Below, piece after piece: positions 1-8,376 of a stretch of DNA of 28,670 nt (the stretch's first letter is position 1; each line of letters starts with the position of its first letter). Below the pieces are notes generated by a model that was given only the letters and a program-made list of their open reading frames with translations, was not told the origin of the DNA and made no database searches. The DNA comes from Candidatus Merdenecus merdavium (GTDB lineage Bacteria > Bacillota > Clostridia > Lachnospirales > Lachnospiraceae). The position numbers and the translations under genes were made by a program. The stretch is taken from contig DVLR01000106.1 in assembly GCA_018715425.1 (NCBI GenBank), positions 1 through 28,670 on the forward strand, read 5' to 3'.

Positions 1-252
1 CCGAGTCAGCATAACAACTAGCTATACTATCCCGTTATCGATTCTTTTGCTTCGTAACCAAGTTACTTGCAACGTCTTCGATATTTACTGTTTTAGGTTG
101 TTTTCTATTAAGATAGAAAACTGTTCATTACCGAAAAATCTCTTGTGGTTTCTTATGGAAACCGTTTAGAATTTTCAGGGTTGGATTCTGTTTAGTTATC
201 AATGTTCATTTGCATTGCTTACTGCATTGCTGTGTTGTCTTGTTTAGCGCAA
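1..252 (-). other. Transcribed leader, probably of an rRNA operon beyond the left edge
   Basis: This stretch has no credible ORF and lies directly downstream of a very strong minus-strand promoter. Read on the minus strand it contains TTGATAACTAAACAG (about 188-202), resembling the boxA-like TTGAAAACTGAACA segment common in Firmicutes rRNA leaders. It also has several short self-complementary stretches, for example GTTTTCTAT/ATAGAAAAC near 100-122. No 16S start sequence (GAGTTTGATC) is visible up to base 1, so the mature gene would begin outside the window. The rRNA assignment is inference; another stable RNA or a long 5' UTR is possible. Confidence 0.45.
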
Positions 253-256
253 CTCC

Positions 257-330
257 AATATAATATCACATCTTATTGTCTGTTGTCAACAACTTTTTTT
301 AATTTTTTTTAAAAATTGTTTTTTAATTTT
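257..330 (-). promoter_or_regulatory. Strong sigma-A promoter with A/T-rich UP element
   Basis: On the minus strand a perfect -35 TTGACA (289-284) is followed after 18 nt by TATTAT (265-260). Upstream, 290-330 is almost pure A/T with A-tracts, as expected of an UP element. This architecture is typical of rRNA promoters. It drives transcription leftward out of the window. Confidence 0.75.
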
Positions 331-486
331 ATTGCTTGTTCCACTTACTTATCCGTGGAGTTATATCCTATCATCTTTAGAGAGTTCTGTCAACAATTTT
401 ATGAGAAATTCTTCAATTTCTTCAAAAAATCAAATTTTTTTACCATAAGGCTTTTCAATATCCCTCTAAAAGGAACCTGAACAAGG

Positions 487-549
487 AAAAAGTCTCTCCT
501 TATATAAAGTGACACCCCTGTGCCGTTCTTATATAAGAAGAGACTTTTT
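487..549. terminator. Bidirectional rho-independent terminator
   Basis: The arms AAAAAGTCTCT..TTATATAA (487-507) and TTATATAA..AGAGACTTTTT (529-549) are inverted repeats with A/T tracts at both ends, so the hairpin works in either direction. It overlaps the stop codon of the CvpA-like gene and separates that gene from the rRNA-type promoter downstream. Confidence 0.85.
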
Positions 550-1246
550 AAACGCCTAAAGTGAAACCAAGAATCAAGTTTAGGAGAAAATTATTTTTAT
601 ACATAAACGTTAAAAACTGACTTTGATCAATCATCTGAGAAGCACTCCGTCCAAATTCTGTATTCATGAACAAGGTAATACATAACATAAAGATCCACAA
701 GAGCAATACTCCCTGAGCTAATCCTAGCAAAAAACCTCCTAGTCTATTAACAGTTTTAAGAACTGGTAATTCCGTTAAAATGTTTAGTGTTCCTGAGACC
801 ACCTTTAATCCTATAAAGATAATCAAAAAGGTTACTATGTAGGAAATAATATGAACGATGCTTTTCGCTAGATAACTACCTATGTAATCATAAAAGTTAT
901 TTACATTTAAGATTTTATATACCTCTGAATTATTGTTTTCTACCAGTCCTTCTCTTAAACTTTTTGGTATTGGCAATTCTTCAATTGCATTCATTTGATC
1001 CCCTAGCTTTTCGCTTTTGCTTTGAGCTACTGTTTCTATACTGTTTACACATACCTTTTTAATCTCTGTATACACAGGAGTATGATTCGTAAGGAATCCC
1101 CCTACATACGGCGTTAAAATAGATACCAACACGAGGCTGATCACTAGTGTTAACATAGACATCACCGCTTTTATAAGACCTCTTTTCATTCCAATCAAAG
1201 CAAGTAAGCCGATTACGATCAGCGTTATCATTAATAACCAATTCAT
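548..1246 (-). CDS. cvpA: CvpA-family membrane protein
   Basis: This 232-residue protein has an N-terminal membrane segment beginning MNWLLMITLIVIGLLALIG, then the GxxRGxxK-like GMKRGLIKAV typical of CvpA proteins. Further hydrophobic segments lie near residues 30-50, 130-150 and 175-195, with a hydrophilic loop at about 60-110. CvpA proteins are inner-membrane proteins linked to colicin V export in E. coli; in Firmicutes their role is unclear but they are often tied to the cell envelope. The start has AAGGAG seven bases upstream. It lies 11 bp after the DUF5711-like gene and probably shares its transcript. The family call is good; function is unknown. Confidence 0.85.
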   Translation of the reverse strand: MNWLLMITLIVIGLLALIGMKRGLIKAVMSMLTLVISLVLVSILTPYVGGFLTNHTPVYTEIKKVCVNSIETVAQSKSEKLGDQMNAIEELPIPKSLREGLVENNNSEVYKILNVNNFYDYIGSYLAKSIVHIISYIVTFLIIFIGLKVVSGTLNILTELPVLKTVNRLGGFLLGLAQGVLLLWIFMLCITLFMNTEFGRSASQMIDQSQFLTFMYKNNFLLNLILGFTLGV

Positions 1247-1257
1247 CTGTATACTCC

Positions 1258-2496
1258 TTATTTCAATCTGACTTCATCGATACGTTCTTTTTGAATGACA
1301 GTATAGGTTCTAAATCCATTGGTTTTGAAGATATCCACAACCTCCTCCTCAAAACTTGCATAAAACTTTTTAGTCCCTTTTAAATCATAAATGGTCACTT
1401 CTTTATCATTAAGAAAGACTACATCATTGTCCTCAAACTTAACATCCTGATATTCAGTATCTATTTCCTGTGATAAAATCTCTTTTCCATTGATATCGTA
1501 TATCTTCATAAGATATGGTTTGTCCTGATCTTCACCTTGAAAAATAAAACCTAAGTAGGAAGAATTCATCCATACACTTACGATTTCATCTTCATCAAAA
1601 GATACCTTTGCTTTTAATTCCATGGTCTCTTTTCCTTCGTAAATAGAAAAGCCATGTTCTTCTATTGCCACTGCAGTTTTACTATTTAAAAATTCTACCT
1701 GGGGAACAATTTCATTTCCGTAGTTAAAACTATTTACAAGATAATTATCATAAGTTTGTCCGACGGTACCGAAATTATAAACAGCAAGATTTCCGTCTAC
1801 AGTATCTCCCGAAATTCCTAAATAAGAAACCATAAGTTTAACTCCATCTTCTGATAAGGCCATGCTAAGTGGATATCCCGTCTTTGGTATACTTGCTTTT
1901 ATATCCGATATAATACTACCCTTAGTATCATAGAAGTTTATGGTCGTTTCATTTCCATTTTCTAGAATTGCCATAACAACTCCTTGATTAGCAATCCTAA
2001 TAGACAATATAGGCAATTCAGTAGATACTTCCCCTATCTTTCCATTCTCATCAAAAATTAATATGGTATTTCCCCTTTGAGCTGATATAGCAAAGGCTTC
2101 TTTGCAAATATCCACCATTGGGTCTGGCATATTATATGTAATGTTCCATAATTCTTTCTGTTTATCACTTAGGTAAACAGCTCCATCAGCACTATATTTT
2201 AAAATATGATCTTTAAACTTGACATACTGTGTGGCAGCTGTATCATTTTTTTCCTCACTCTTTATCGTCTCGTATTCAAGAAATACTTTATTATTGGAAT
2301 AAATAATACCTCCTCCTATGCACACTAATAGGACCCCCGCTATTATTCCAACTCTTAAGAATATATTCTTTTTTTGTCCTAATTCTTGATCTGTAGAAGC
2401 TGAATTATTTGTAGTTTCCTTTTTCCAATTAATCTTCGCAAATATGGTTTTTATCCCATTGCGTATTTTATTTAGAAACTCTTTCGCCTTATTCAT
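1258..2496 (-). CDS. DUF5711-like membrane-anchored beta-propeller protein
   Basis: This 412-residue protein has a basic cytoplasmic N-terminus (about 1-45), one membrane segment at about 47-66 (LRVGIIAGVLLVCIGGGIIY), and a large outer domain. That domain contains repeated short strands such as ILKYSADGAVYLSD, TILIFDENGKIGEVS and VTIYDLKGTKKFYAS, which look like blades of a WD40/PQQ-like propeller. This matches the DUF5711 proteins found beside cvpA in Lachnospiraceae; the family name is from memory. It has no recognisable catalytic motif. A role as an envelope scaffold is inference. Confidence 0.75.
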   Translation of the reverse strand: MNKAKEFLNKIRNGIKTIFAKINWKKETTNNSASTDQELGQKKNIFLRVGIIAGVLLVCIGGGIIYSNNKVFLEYETIKSEEKNDTAATQYVKFKDHILKYSADGAVYLSDKQKELWNITYNMPDPMVDICKEAFAISAQRGNTILIFDENGKIGEVSTELPILSIRIANQGVVMAILENGNETTINFYDTKGSIISDIKASIPKTGYPLSMALSEDGVKLMVSYLGISGDTVDGNLAVYNFGTVGQTYDNYLVNSFNYGNEIVPQVEFLNSKTAVAIEEHGFSIYEGKETMELKAKVSFDEDEIVSVWMNSSYLGFIFQGEDQDKPYLMKIYDINGKEILSQEIDTEYQDVKFEDNDVVFLNDKEVTIYDLKGTKKFYASFEEEVVDIFKTNGFRTYTVIQKERIDEVRLK

Positions 2497-2541
2497 CTTG
2501 TAACCTCATTACCTTATCTGTGGTTTTTTATCAATCATACT

Positions 2542-2550
2542 ATTATACCA
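2542..2550 (-). promoter_or_regulatory. Extended -10 promoter for the DUF5711-cvpA transcript
   Basis: On the minus strand TGGTATAAT (2550-2542) is an extended -10 element of the form TGnTATAAT, about 45 bp before the start codon. There is no clear -35, which extended -10 promoters do not need. Confidence 0.5.
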
Positions 2551-2567
2551 CAAATATTACAAGTTTT

Positions 2568-3806
2568 TTATGGAAGTAGAATTTTTTCACCTGGATATAT
2601 GGTATCCGCATTGGGTAATCCATTTAACTCACAAATCTCATTGACTCTTTCCAAACTTCCGTAGAATTTTTTGCTGATTCCAGCAACCGTATCTCCCATC
2701 TCTACAGTATAGTATTGATTAATAGATCCATCTGCATTGGCGGGAGCCCCTTGTGCCGCTGGTGTTTCTGCTGGTGTCTCGGGCTGAACTGGCTCCTGGT
2801 CTGCTGGTTCTGTTTCTGGAACGGCTTCTGTTTCATTAGATGCAGTTCCTTGCTCCTGTGGCTCTTCTGTCGTAACTTCTTGTGTTTCTGGATGAACTCC
2901 TCCCGTGATGTTTTCCACATTAGCAGCTTGTCCTTCTTCTTTTACCTTTTCTTGGCTTACTGCTGCAAGCCCAGCACCCTCAGTAGAAACAGTACCAGAC
3001 AAATTTTCTAAAGTCTTTTCCATATTCTTCATTTTATCATAATTATTTATCATGGTAATACCAATGACAAGTACCGTCATCACCAAAAAGGTACTTGCTC
3101 CATACATAAATGCTAACATTTTAGGCGGAGTGGTTTCTTCTTTTTTTTCTTCCAAAATCTTTTTAAAATTTGCTATGGCCTTATCAGATATTACTTCAGG
3201 CTTATCAACGGATTTTCCACCATTTTGAATCACCATATAGTCTTGCATGGACAAGTTTTTTTCATAATAAATATAGTAACCATGCTGACGAACCAGCTGC
3301 CCATTTTCAAAGACAAAAAAAGCTTCCTCTTTTTCCATAACCTCACGCATGAAAAACACCTTATCATTTCCTGCAAAATGATTGGTGTGCACCCTGGTAA
3401 TAGCATCGGTTATTTCAAGAGATGTCCCTGGCATGGATAAAAACCAACCAACAATCTCCTGACTTTTAAAATATTTATCTATATCTGTATAAATCTGTGT
3501 CCACGTATCATCTGAAATAACCACTCTTTCTTGTGTTACTTCTATTTCTTTTACCCTTAGAACACTACTTACAAATATATACTGTACTCCCTCCAGCCAA
3601 TTCACTCTTCCTAAAAGAATCGCTGCACAAGGCTGTGTAATATTTGCCGCCGAAAATTGATTAATAAACGTGACAGCGTAGTCTTCAATATAGATCTTTT
3701 TTCCTTTGTCTATGTCACCGATTTGCCGGATATTTTTGGGTAGATGAAAATGAGGCTCATTTTTCTTCTCCTCTTGTTTCTCATCATTATAAATGATCTC
3801 TATCAT
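2568..3806 (-). CDS. Membrane LysM protein with a degenerate MPN/JAMM-like N-terminal domain
   Basis: This 412-residue protein has three parts. Residues about 40-190 resemble an MPN fold: AAILLGRVNW, then strand and helix, then IVGWFLSMPG at 118-127. That last segment aligns with the VGWYHSHPG of JAMM metalloproteases, but the two metal-binding histidines are replaced by L123 and M125. A membrane segment follows at about 232-252, then a Glu/Pro/Thr-rich linker. A C-terminal LysM domain (about 363-412, starting YYTVEMGDTVAGISKKF) should bind peptidoglycan. With no signal peptide and one internal membrane span, the MPN-like part would be cytoplasmic and the LysM outside. It is separate from the cvpA transcript, with its own promoter. 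The LysM call is firm; the MPN call rests on pattern matching. Confidence 0.8.
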   Translation of the reverse strand: MIEIIYNDEKQEEKKNEPHFHLPKNIRQIGDIDKGKKIYIEDYAVTFINQFSAANITQPCAAILLGRVNWLEGVQYIFVSSVLRVKEIEVTQERVVISDDTWTQIYTDIDKYFKSQEIVGWFLSMPGTSLEITDAITRVHTNHFAGNDKVFFMREVMEKEEAFFVFENGQLVRQHGYYIYYEKNLSMQDYMVIQNGGKSVDKPEVISDKAIANFKKILEEKKEETTPPKMLAFMYGASTFLVMTVLVIGITMINNYDKMKNMEKTLENLSGTVSTEGAGLAAVSQEKVKEEGQAANVENITGGVHPETQEVTTEEPQEQGTASNETEAVPETEPADQEPVQPETPAETPAAQGAPANADGSINQYYTVEMGDTVAGISKKFYGSLERVNEICELNGLPNADTIYPGEKILLP

Positions 3807-3852
3807 ATTCTTTCACTCCTTTTCTGACTATACTAGCATATATAAATTGCAG

Positions 3853-3882
3853 ATTTTATCATATTTTGGTGATATTTTCCAA
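3853..3882 (-). promoter_or_regulatory. Promoter for the LysM gene
   Basis: On the minus strand TTGGAA (3882-3877) and TAAAAT (3858-3853) are separated by 18 nt. The ribosome site AAAGGAG lies just before the ATG at 3806. Confidence 0.5.
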
Positions 3883-3901
3883 TATATTTCCGACATATTT
3901 T

Positions 3902-3928
3902 GAATACTTTAGTAGAAAGGGGATAATA
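3902..3928 (+). promoter_or_regulatory. Candidate forespore (sigma-F/G type) promoter for yyaC
   Basis: GAATA at 3902-3906 and GATAATA at 3922-3928 are 15 nt apart. This resembles forespore promoters (GnATA -35 and an A/T-rich -10 preceded by G). yyaC is a sporulation gene in B. subtilis, which supports the reading. The sigma assignment is inference. Confidence 0.45.
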
Positions 3929-3959
3929 TCTTTATTAGAACGAGAAAGGAATCATTGAG

Positions 3960-4607
3960 ATGAAGGAAGTATGCTGCAAAGAGACCTATTACGTTGACCA
4001 AAAAGGCTCTGAGGCCGTAAAAGATTTTGGCCGTATCTTATATAAACTCATTTTAGAATCTCCCAAAAACGGCGCCGACTTGGTATTCCTATGTATCGGT
4101 AGCGATCGTGTGACAGGAGATAGCTTAGGCCCATTAATCGGGCACAAACTCTCCAGCCATCCTCATAGGGGGACCTGGATCTATGGAACCTTAGAACATC
4201 CAGTCCATGCTTTGAATCTGGAAGATACCGCAAATTTTATTTCTTATGCTCATCCTGATGCCATTATTATTGCTATTGATGCATCTTTAGGCACAAAAAA
4301 ACACCAGGGATTTATGACCTTGGGGCACGGTCCCCTTTATCCTGGTGCTGGTGTACAGAAAAAATTAAAAGCTGTTGGAGATATTTTTATCACTGGGATT
4401 ATCAATGTATCTGGCGCTTTGGATTATCTAGTGTTACAGACAACGAGACTTTCTACCGTAATGAACATGGCTGACTGTATTACCAATGGGGTTTTACATG
4501 CCTGCAAAAAATATACTGCTAATAGAACATCTGCTTCTTCTTCTGAGTCAGAATATACCATTGTAGAAAAAAATCCAACTTACATGATATACTCAGCAGA
4601 AAGTTAA
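3960..4607 (+). CDS. yyaC: Spore protease YyaC (DUF1256 family)
   Basis: This 215-residue protein carries the core FLCIGSDRVTGDSLGPLIG (about 44-61), the GSDRxxGDxLGP signature shared by YyaC, HybD-type and GPR-like proteases. Later motifs are IIIAIDASLG and VGDIFITGIINVSG. YyaC-type proteins are thought to mature spore proteins. The ATG is preceded by GAAAGGA at suitable spacing. The tail beyond residue about 185 (TSASSSESEYT) is low-complexity and longer than the core fold needs. The gene stands alone on the plus strand between divergent and convergent minus-strand genes. It is the clearest sign that the organism makes endospores. Confidence 0.9.
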   Translation: MKEVCCKETYYVDQKGSEAVKDFGRILYKLILESPKNGADLVFLCIGSDRVTGDSLGPLIGHKLSSHPHRGTWIYGTLEHPVHALNLEDTANFISYAHPDAIIIAIDASLGTKKHQGFMTLGHGPLYPGAGVQKKLKAVGDIFITGIINVSGALDYLVLQTTRLSTVMNMADCITNGVLHACKKYTANRTSASSSESEYTIVEKNPTYMIYSAES

Positions 4608-4620
4608 AAGCAACATCAAA

Positions 4621-4689
4621 TATGCTCTCTTTTAAGTAACAAGTTTTATTTCACCATGATCTACTGCTTGTTTACCTAAAGAGAGCATA
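4621..4689. terminator. Bidirectional terminator between yyaC and the heme operon
   Basis: TATGCTCTCTTT (4621-4632) pairs with AAGAGAGCATA (4679-4689). The pairing continues inward through CAAG/CTTG, giving arms of about 23 bases. It lies between two convergent genes. Confidence 0.75.
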
Positions 4690-4714
4690 TAAAATTTATC
4701 ACCAGATTCTATTC

Positions 4715-5473
4715 TTAAGCCGTAAGAACAACCTTTTTTCCATTAACTTCTCCCACTTCTAAATCTACTCCATAAAGCATTCTTATATTTTCTTTTGTCA
4801 ATGCCTCTTTAGGCACTCCTTGAACCATTGCTTGTCCATCCTTAAGACCGATGATATAATCACTATACATCATGGCTTGATTAATATCATGAAGAATCAT
4901 AATAATCGTAATACCGTATTCTTCATTCAGTTTCTTAATTAAATGGAGAATCTCTATCTGATATCTGATGTCTAAGTAAGTAGTTGGTTCATCTAAAAAA
5001 AGGATCTTTGTCTTTTGCGCTATGGCCATAGCAATCCAGGCCCGTTGCTTTTGACCTCCAGACAAACTATCAAGAGGCTGATCTTTATATTCTTTGACTC
5101 CAGTAACTTCCATGGCCCATTGCACAGCAGATTCATCTTCATCTGTTTGGCCTCTACCCAGTTTCATATAAGGAACTCTTCCTAGGGATACAAGCTTCTC
5201 TACAGTAGTATCAGACCACGCTGTATTATACTGATGAACAATGGCTACTTCTCTAGCAAATTCTTTTAATTTGTACGTTTCAATTTCTTTTCCCTTTAAG
5301 GTAATGCTGCCTTTTTTATCCTTTAAGTTTCTTGTCATAACGTTGAACAACGTCGTTTTACCGCATCCATTGGCACCCATAATCGTTGTTATTTTCTTCT
5401 CCTTAACAGAAAAAGAAACATGATTTAATACATTATGGTCGCCATAGGAAAAGCTTATATCCTTAACAATCAT
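4715..5473 (-). CDS. Heme/iron-chelate ABC transporter ATPase (FecE/HtsC type)
   Basis: This 252-residue protein is a complete ABC ATPase: Walker A GANGCGKT (33-40), signature LSGGQ (137-141), Walker B ILFLDEP (157-163), and the H-loop histidine in MILHDINQAM. The remainder matches the FecE/FhuC group that energises iron-siderophore and heme import. It starts 1 bp after the permease gene and closes the operon. The substrate is inferred from the Shp and NEAT genes upstream. Confidence 0.9.
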   Translation of the reverse strand: MIVKDISFSYGDHNVLNHVSFSVKEKKITTIMGANGCGKTTLFNVMTRNLKDKKGSITLKGKEIETYKLKEFAREVAIVHQYNTAWSDTTVEKLVSLGRVPYMKLGRGQTDEDESAVQWAMEVTGVKEYKDQPLDSLSGGQKQRAWIAMAIAQKTKILFLDEPTTYLDIRYQIEILHLIKKLNEEYGITIIMILHDINQAMMYSDYIIGLKDGQAMVQGVPKEALTKENIRMLYGVDLEVGEVNGKKVVLTA

Positions 5474-5474
5474 T

Positions 5475-6464
5475 TTATTTCTTACTCCTTTTTAGCATAA
5501 ATATAAAGAATGGGCCACCCACAATCGACATAATCACCATAGCACTGATCTCATGAGGATAGGCGATCCATCGCCCTAATGTATCTGCAAATAATAATAA
5601 AAATGAGCCCAGTAACATGGAAAAAGGCAATAGGTATTTATGGTCTTGCCCCACTAACATTCGCGCCATATGGGGTGCAATAAGACCTAAAAATGTAATA
5701 CTTCCAACGTATCCAGCTGCGATACCAGCCAAAAGAACGCCTGTAAGCGAACAAAGGACTCGTCTCACATTAATATTAACTCCTATACCTCTTACGGTCT
5801 TATCCTCAAGTCCCATATAATTGCAGCTTCTAATTTGAAGAAGAGCCAAAATAAGACCCACCCCTATATAAATAGAGAGTACTTTCACATCTCCCCAGGT
5901 TTTTAAGGTAATATTACCGCTGTTAATGGCAGCTGCAGGGCTACTTCCATTACCACTCATAGAGGTTAGTGCAGTAGATATTCCACGAAACATGGCTTCA
6001 ACAGCCACACCCACTAATATGATCCTAACGGGACTTAATCCCTCTTTCCATGATAATGAATAAACCAAACTAAAAGCTACTAAAGCACCAATTAGGGAGG
6101 CAATCGGTAAAAGATAATAAAACTGTGGTAAAAAAACACTGACTAAAATGCCAAATAACCCAGCACCACTTGATACACCAATGATTCCAGGATCAGCAAG
6201 GGGATTTTTTAAAACTCCTTGAAACAATACCCCTGATGCTGATATTCCTGCCCCTGCTAAAATAGCAATAAAGACCCTTGGAAACCGTAAGTTATAGATG
6301 GTGGCTACTGTCTTATCATATTTTATAAATAGTCCACGAAATAGCTGTGAAGCCGTCACTTGTAATCCACCTACATTAATAGATATAAAAAACATAAGAA
6401 ACAACAGGAATATAATCATGATGAAACTGATCCCTATTTTTTTGTCTTTCAATCGATTCTTCAT
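5475..6464 (-). CDS. FecCD-family heme/iron permease (HtsB type)
   Basis: This 329-residue protein has about nine or ten membrane segments and the conserved features of FecCD permeases: LRFPRVFIAILAGAGIS near residue 59, GVLFQGVLKNPLADPGIIG near 84, and GLIAPHMARMLVG near 262, the loop that contacts the ATPase. It probably works as a homodimer moving heme through the membrane. Its start lies 17 bp after the lipoprotein gene. No disruption was seen. Confidence 0.9.
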   Translation of the reverse strand: MKNRLKDKKIGISFIMIIFLLFLMFFISINVGGLQVTASQLFRGLFIKYDKTVATIYNLRFPRVFIAILAGAGISASGVLFQGVLKNPLADPGIIGVSSGAGLFGILVSVFLPQFYYLLPIASLIGALVAFSLVYSLSWKEGLSPVRIILVGVAVEAMFRGISTALTSMSGNGSSPAAAINSGNITLKTWGDVKVLSIYIGVGLILALLQIRSCNYMGLEDKTVRGIGVNINVRRVLCSLTGVLLAGIAAGYVGSITFLGLIAPHMARMLVGQDHKYLLPFSMLLGSFLLLFADTLGRWIAYPHEISAMVIMSIVGGPFFIFMLKRSKK

Positions 6465-6481
6465 TCTGTTTCTCCTATCTA

Positions 6482-7489
6482 TTATTGATATAGAATTCCT
6501 TCTAACTCCTCAAGAGCCTCTTGATATAAGAAGTTAGCACTCATTCCAAACCTTGTATGGCTTAAAGTATATACTTGTCCATTTTCTACAGCCCGAAAAT
6601 AACTCCATATATCATTATTTAGAAATTCATCTTCAAACATTTTCTCTACTTGTTCTGGCATTGCATGAGAGGTTAATAAAATCATATCTGGATCTCTTTT
6701 TACCATATCTTCTGGATTAATATTAAGGAATGGCTCCACCTTCTCATCATCATAAACGTTTTTTCCACCTGCTAGCTTCACAAGACTTCCTGCATAACTT
6801 TGTTCCGTTGCAACTACATAAGAACCAGGTAAGCCCATTAATATTAGGATTCTTGGTGGTTCCTCTTGACTGTGAGTATTCTGAAATCCTTCTATGTAAG
6901 TATGGTAATCATCTATGAGTTTCTTTGCTTCCACTTCTCGATGGAATAAGTTTCCCATTTCTTCAATGGATTGGTACAAACCTTCTGTACTAGATAGGTC
7001 TGCAAAATAAGATGGAAGATCTATGGTTTCATATTCTTTCCTTAAGGTACCTTCTAATGATTTAGGCGTTAAAATATAGTCTGCTTCTAAAGAAGATAAA
7101 ATCTCCATATCAGGTGCCATAGGTGTTCCAACGACTGTCGCCTCTTGATATCTCTCTGGAATTTCATAAGTGTCTGATTTTGGAATACCCACAACGGAAT
7201 CAATATTTAATTGATCTAAGATCTGGCAAATAACCACTGACGTTGTGATAATCTTCATCTCTTCTTGTGCATGGCTATCTTCTTCCTTTTCAATCCTTTC
7301 ATTTTCGGATTCATCTAAAGATTCCTTTTTTGTTCCTGATGTTTCGTCCTGAAGAGATCCTATTTCTTTCGTATCTGAGGACTCTAATCCTCCTTCTGAA
7401 GATGCTCCTGATTGATCGACACATCCTACCAGTAAGAGGAGCATTCCAATCAACAACAGAAACATCCTTTTGCTAGTATATTTCCCCAT
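6482..7489 (-). CDS. Heme-binding lipoprotein of ABC transporter (IsdE/HtsA type)
   Basis: This 335-residue substrate-binding protein has a type II signal peptide with lipobox LVGC (Cys23). An acidic linker (about 25-75) precedes the cluster A-2 periplasmic-binding fold. GTPMAPD (Met124) and LLTSHAMPE (His275) lie where IsdE and HtsA carry their Met and His heme ligands, so heme is the likely cargo; the ligand assignment is by analogy. Its ATG directly follows the Shp-like stop codon, so the two are probably translationally coupled. It is anchored on the outer face of the membrane and should pass heme to the FecCD permease. Confidence 0.88.
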   Translation of the reverse strand: MGKYTSKRMFLLLIGMLLLLVGCVDQSGASSEGGLESSDTKEIGSLQDETSGTKKESLDESENERIEKEEDSHAQEEMKIITTSVVICQILDQLNIDSVVGIPKSDTYEIPERYQEATVVGTPMAPDMEILSSLEADYILTPKSLEGTLRKEYETIDLPSYFADLSSTEGLYQSIEEMGNLFHREVEAKKLIDDYHTYIEGFQNTHSQEEPPRILILMGLPGSYVVATEQSYAGSLVKLAGGKNVYDDEKVEPFLNINPEDMVKRDPDMILLTSHAMPEQVEKMFEDEFLNNDIWSYFRAVENGQVYTLSHTRFGMSANFLYQEALEELEGILYQ

Positions 7490-8371
7490 TTATTTTTTCC
7501 TCTTCTTAATAAAGATGACACCTAAAGCAGCTACTATGGCTATAACAACAACTGCTATTCCTATATAGATTGGTGCATTACTTTGTTTTGTCTTCTTTTC
7601 TTCTTTCTCTTCTGATTCTGGTACTTCTGATTCAGCACTTTCCAAGTCCTCTGTTTCATTGTCTTTCGTCTCTGTCTGGGACTCTTCCGTTAAATCTGGG
7701 GTTTCTTGTGTCGTTTCAACTTCTGCAGTTTCTTCTACTGTCGTCTCTTCTATGTCTGATCCTTCTTGTGCATTTGTTTCCTCTTGAATCTGCAATGAAG
7801 CAACGTCGACCATATCCTGATCCTCTGCCACCATTTCGCTTAAAAAGTTACCAGTTCCCAGAGTTCTTCCATCCATATTTAACTGAACAAAGAACTGGAC
7901 ATCTCTTCCCATGGGCGTAACATATAAAATGGGACTGATCAGCCCTCTTGGATCAGACATGGGAAATCTATAGTGGTTGCAAGTATCTCCGTCTCTCACA
8001 CAAGTTCCTGTTACTGTTAATCCTGGGCTTAAATAGCTTTCACTTCCACTTTGGCTCTCGGTAAGGATTTCTACATTTCCAATATTAGAAGCCAATCCTA
8101 AACCTAAGGTAACGTAGATTTCATCTCCACTAACTTCTACTAGTGCTTGGCTTTCCACAATAGATTGACTCATGCTGTTTCCAAGTGCCTCGTTGCTTCC
8201 TCCATCTACAATTTCCCCTGTACGAGGATGTGCGTAACTTACGGTAACTGGAACAAGGTAAGCTCCATTATCATATTCTTGTGCAACAACAGAAACAGAA
8301 GCAACACTTACTATAAAAGTAAGCGCTGCTAACATTCCGGCTGCTCGTTTCATCCATTTATTGATTTTCAT
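7490..8371 (-). CDS. Shp-like heme-binding cell-surface protein
   Basis: The protein is about 293 residues from the ATG at 8371. A TTG at 8383 would add four residues but sits too close to its AAAGG ribosome site. It has a signal peptide ending near AQE, a Shp-type heme domain, a long acidic Glu/Thr/Ser stretch, then a membrane span and KKRKK tail. The domain shows YAHPRTGEIVDGG, GNSMSQS and YVTPMGRDVQFFV, closely resembling streptococcal Shp (RHPISGQIEDSGG, GQGM, VEPMGREVVFYL). The two Met that ligate heme in Shp (Met66 and Met153) correspond to Met67 and Met154 here. A Cys pair (TGTCVRDGDTC) could form a disulfide. Its start lies near the end of the NEAT gene. Confidence 0.85.
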   Translation of the reverse strand: MKINKWMKRAAGMLAALTFIVSVASVSVVAQEYDNGAYLVPVTVSYAHPRTGEIVDGGSNEALGNSMSQSIVESQALVEVSGDEIYVTLGLGLASNIGNVEILTESQSGSESYLSPGLTVTGTCVRDGDTCNHYRFPMSDPRGLISPILYVTPMGRDVQFFVQLNMDGRTLGTGNFLSEMVAEDQDMVDVASLQIQEETNAQEGSDIEETTVEETAEVETTQETPDLTEESQTETKDNETEDLESAESEVPESEEKEEKKTKQSNAPIYIGIAVVVIAIVAALGVIFIKKRKK

Positions 8372-8376
8372 GAATT

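Noticed and set aside
1..60. Possible start of 16S rRNA at the left edge
   Set aside because: The complement of the first bases does not contain the conserved 16S start, so only a leader can be supported.
7570..7920. Open plus-strand frame of 116 codons opposite the Shp-like gene
   Set aside because: It is the shadow of the acidic repeat region; it is Leu/Phe-rich, has no ribosome site and overlaps a convincing gene.
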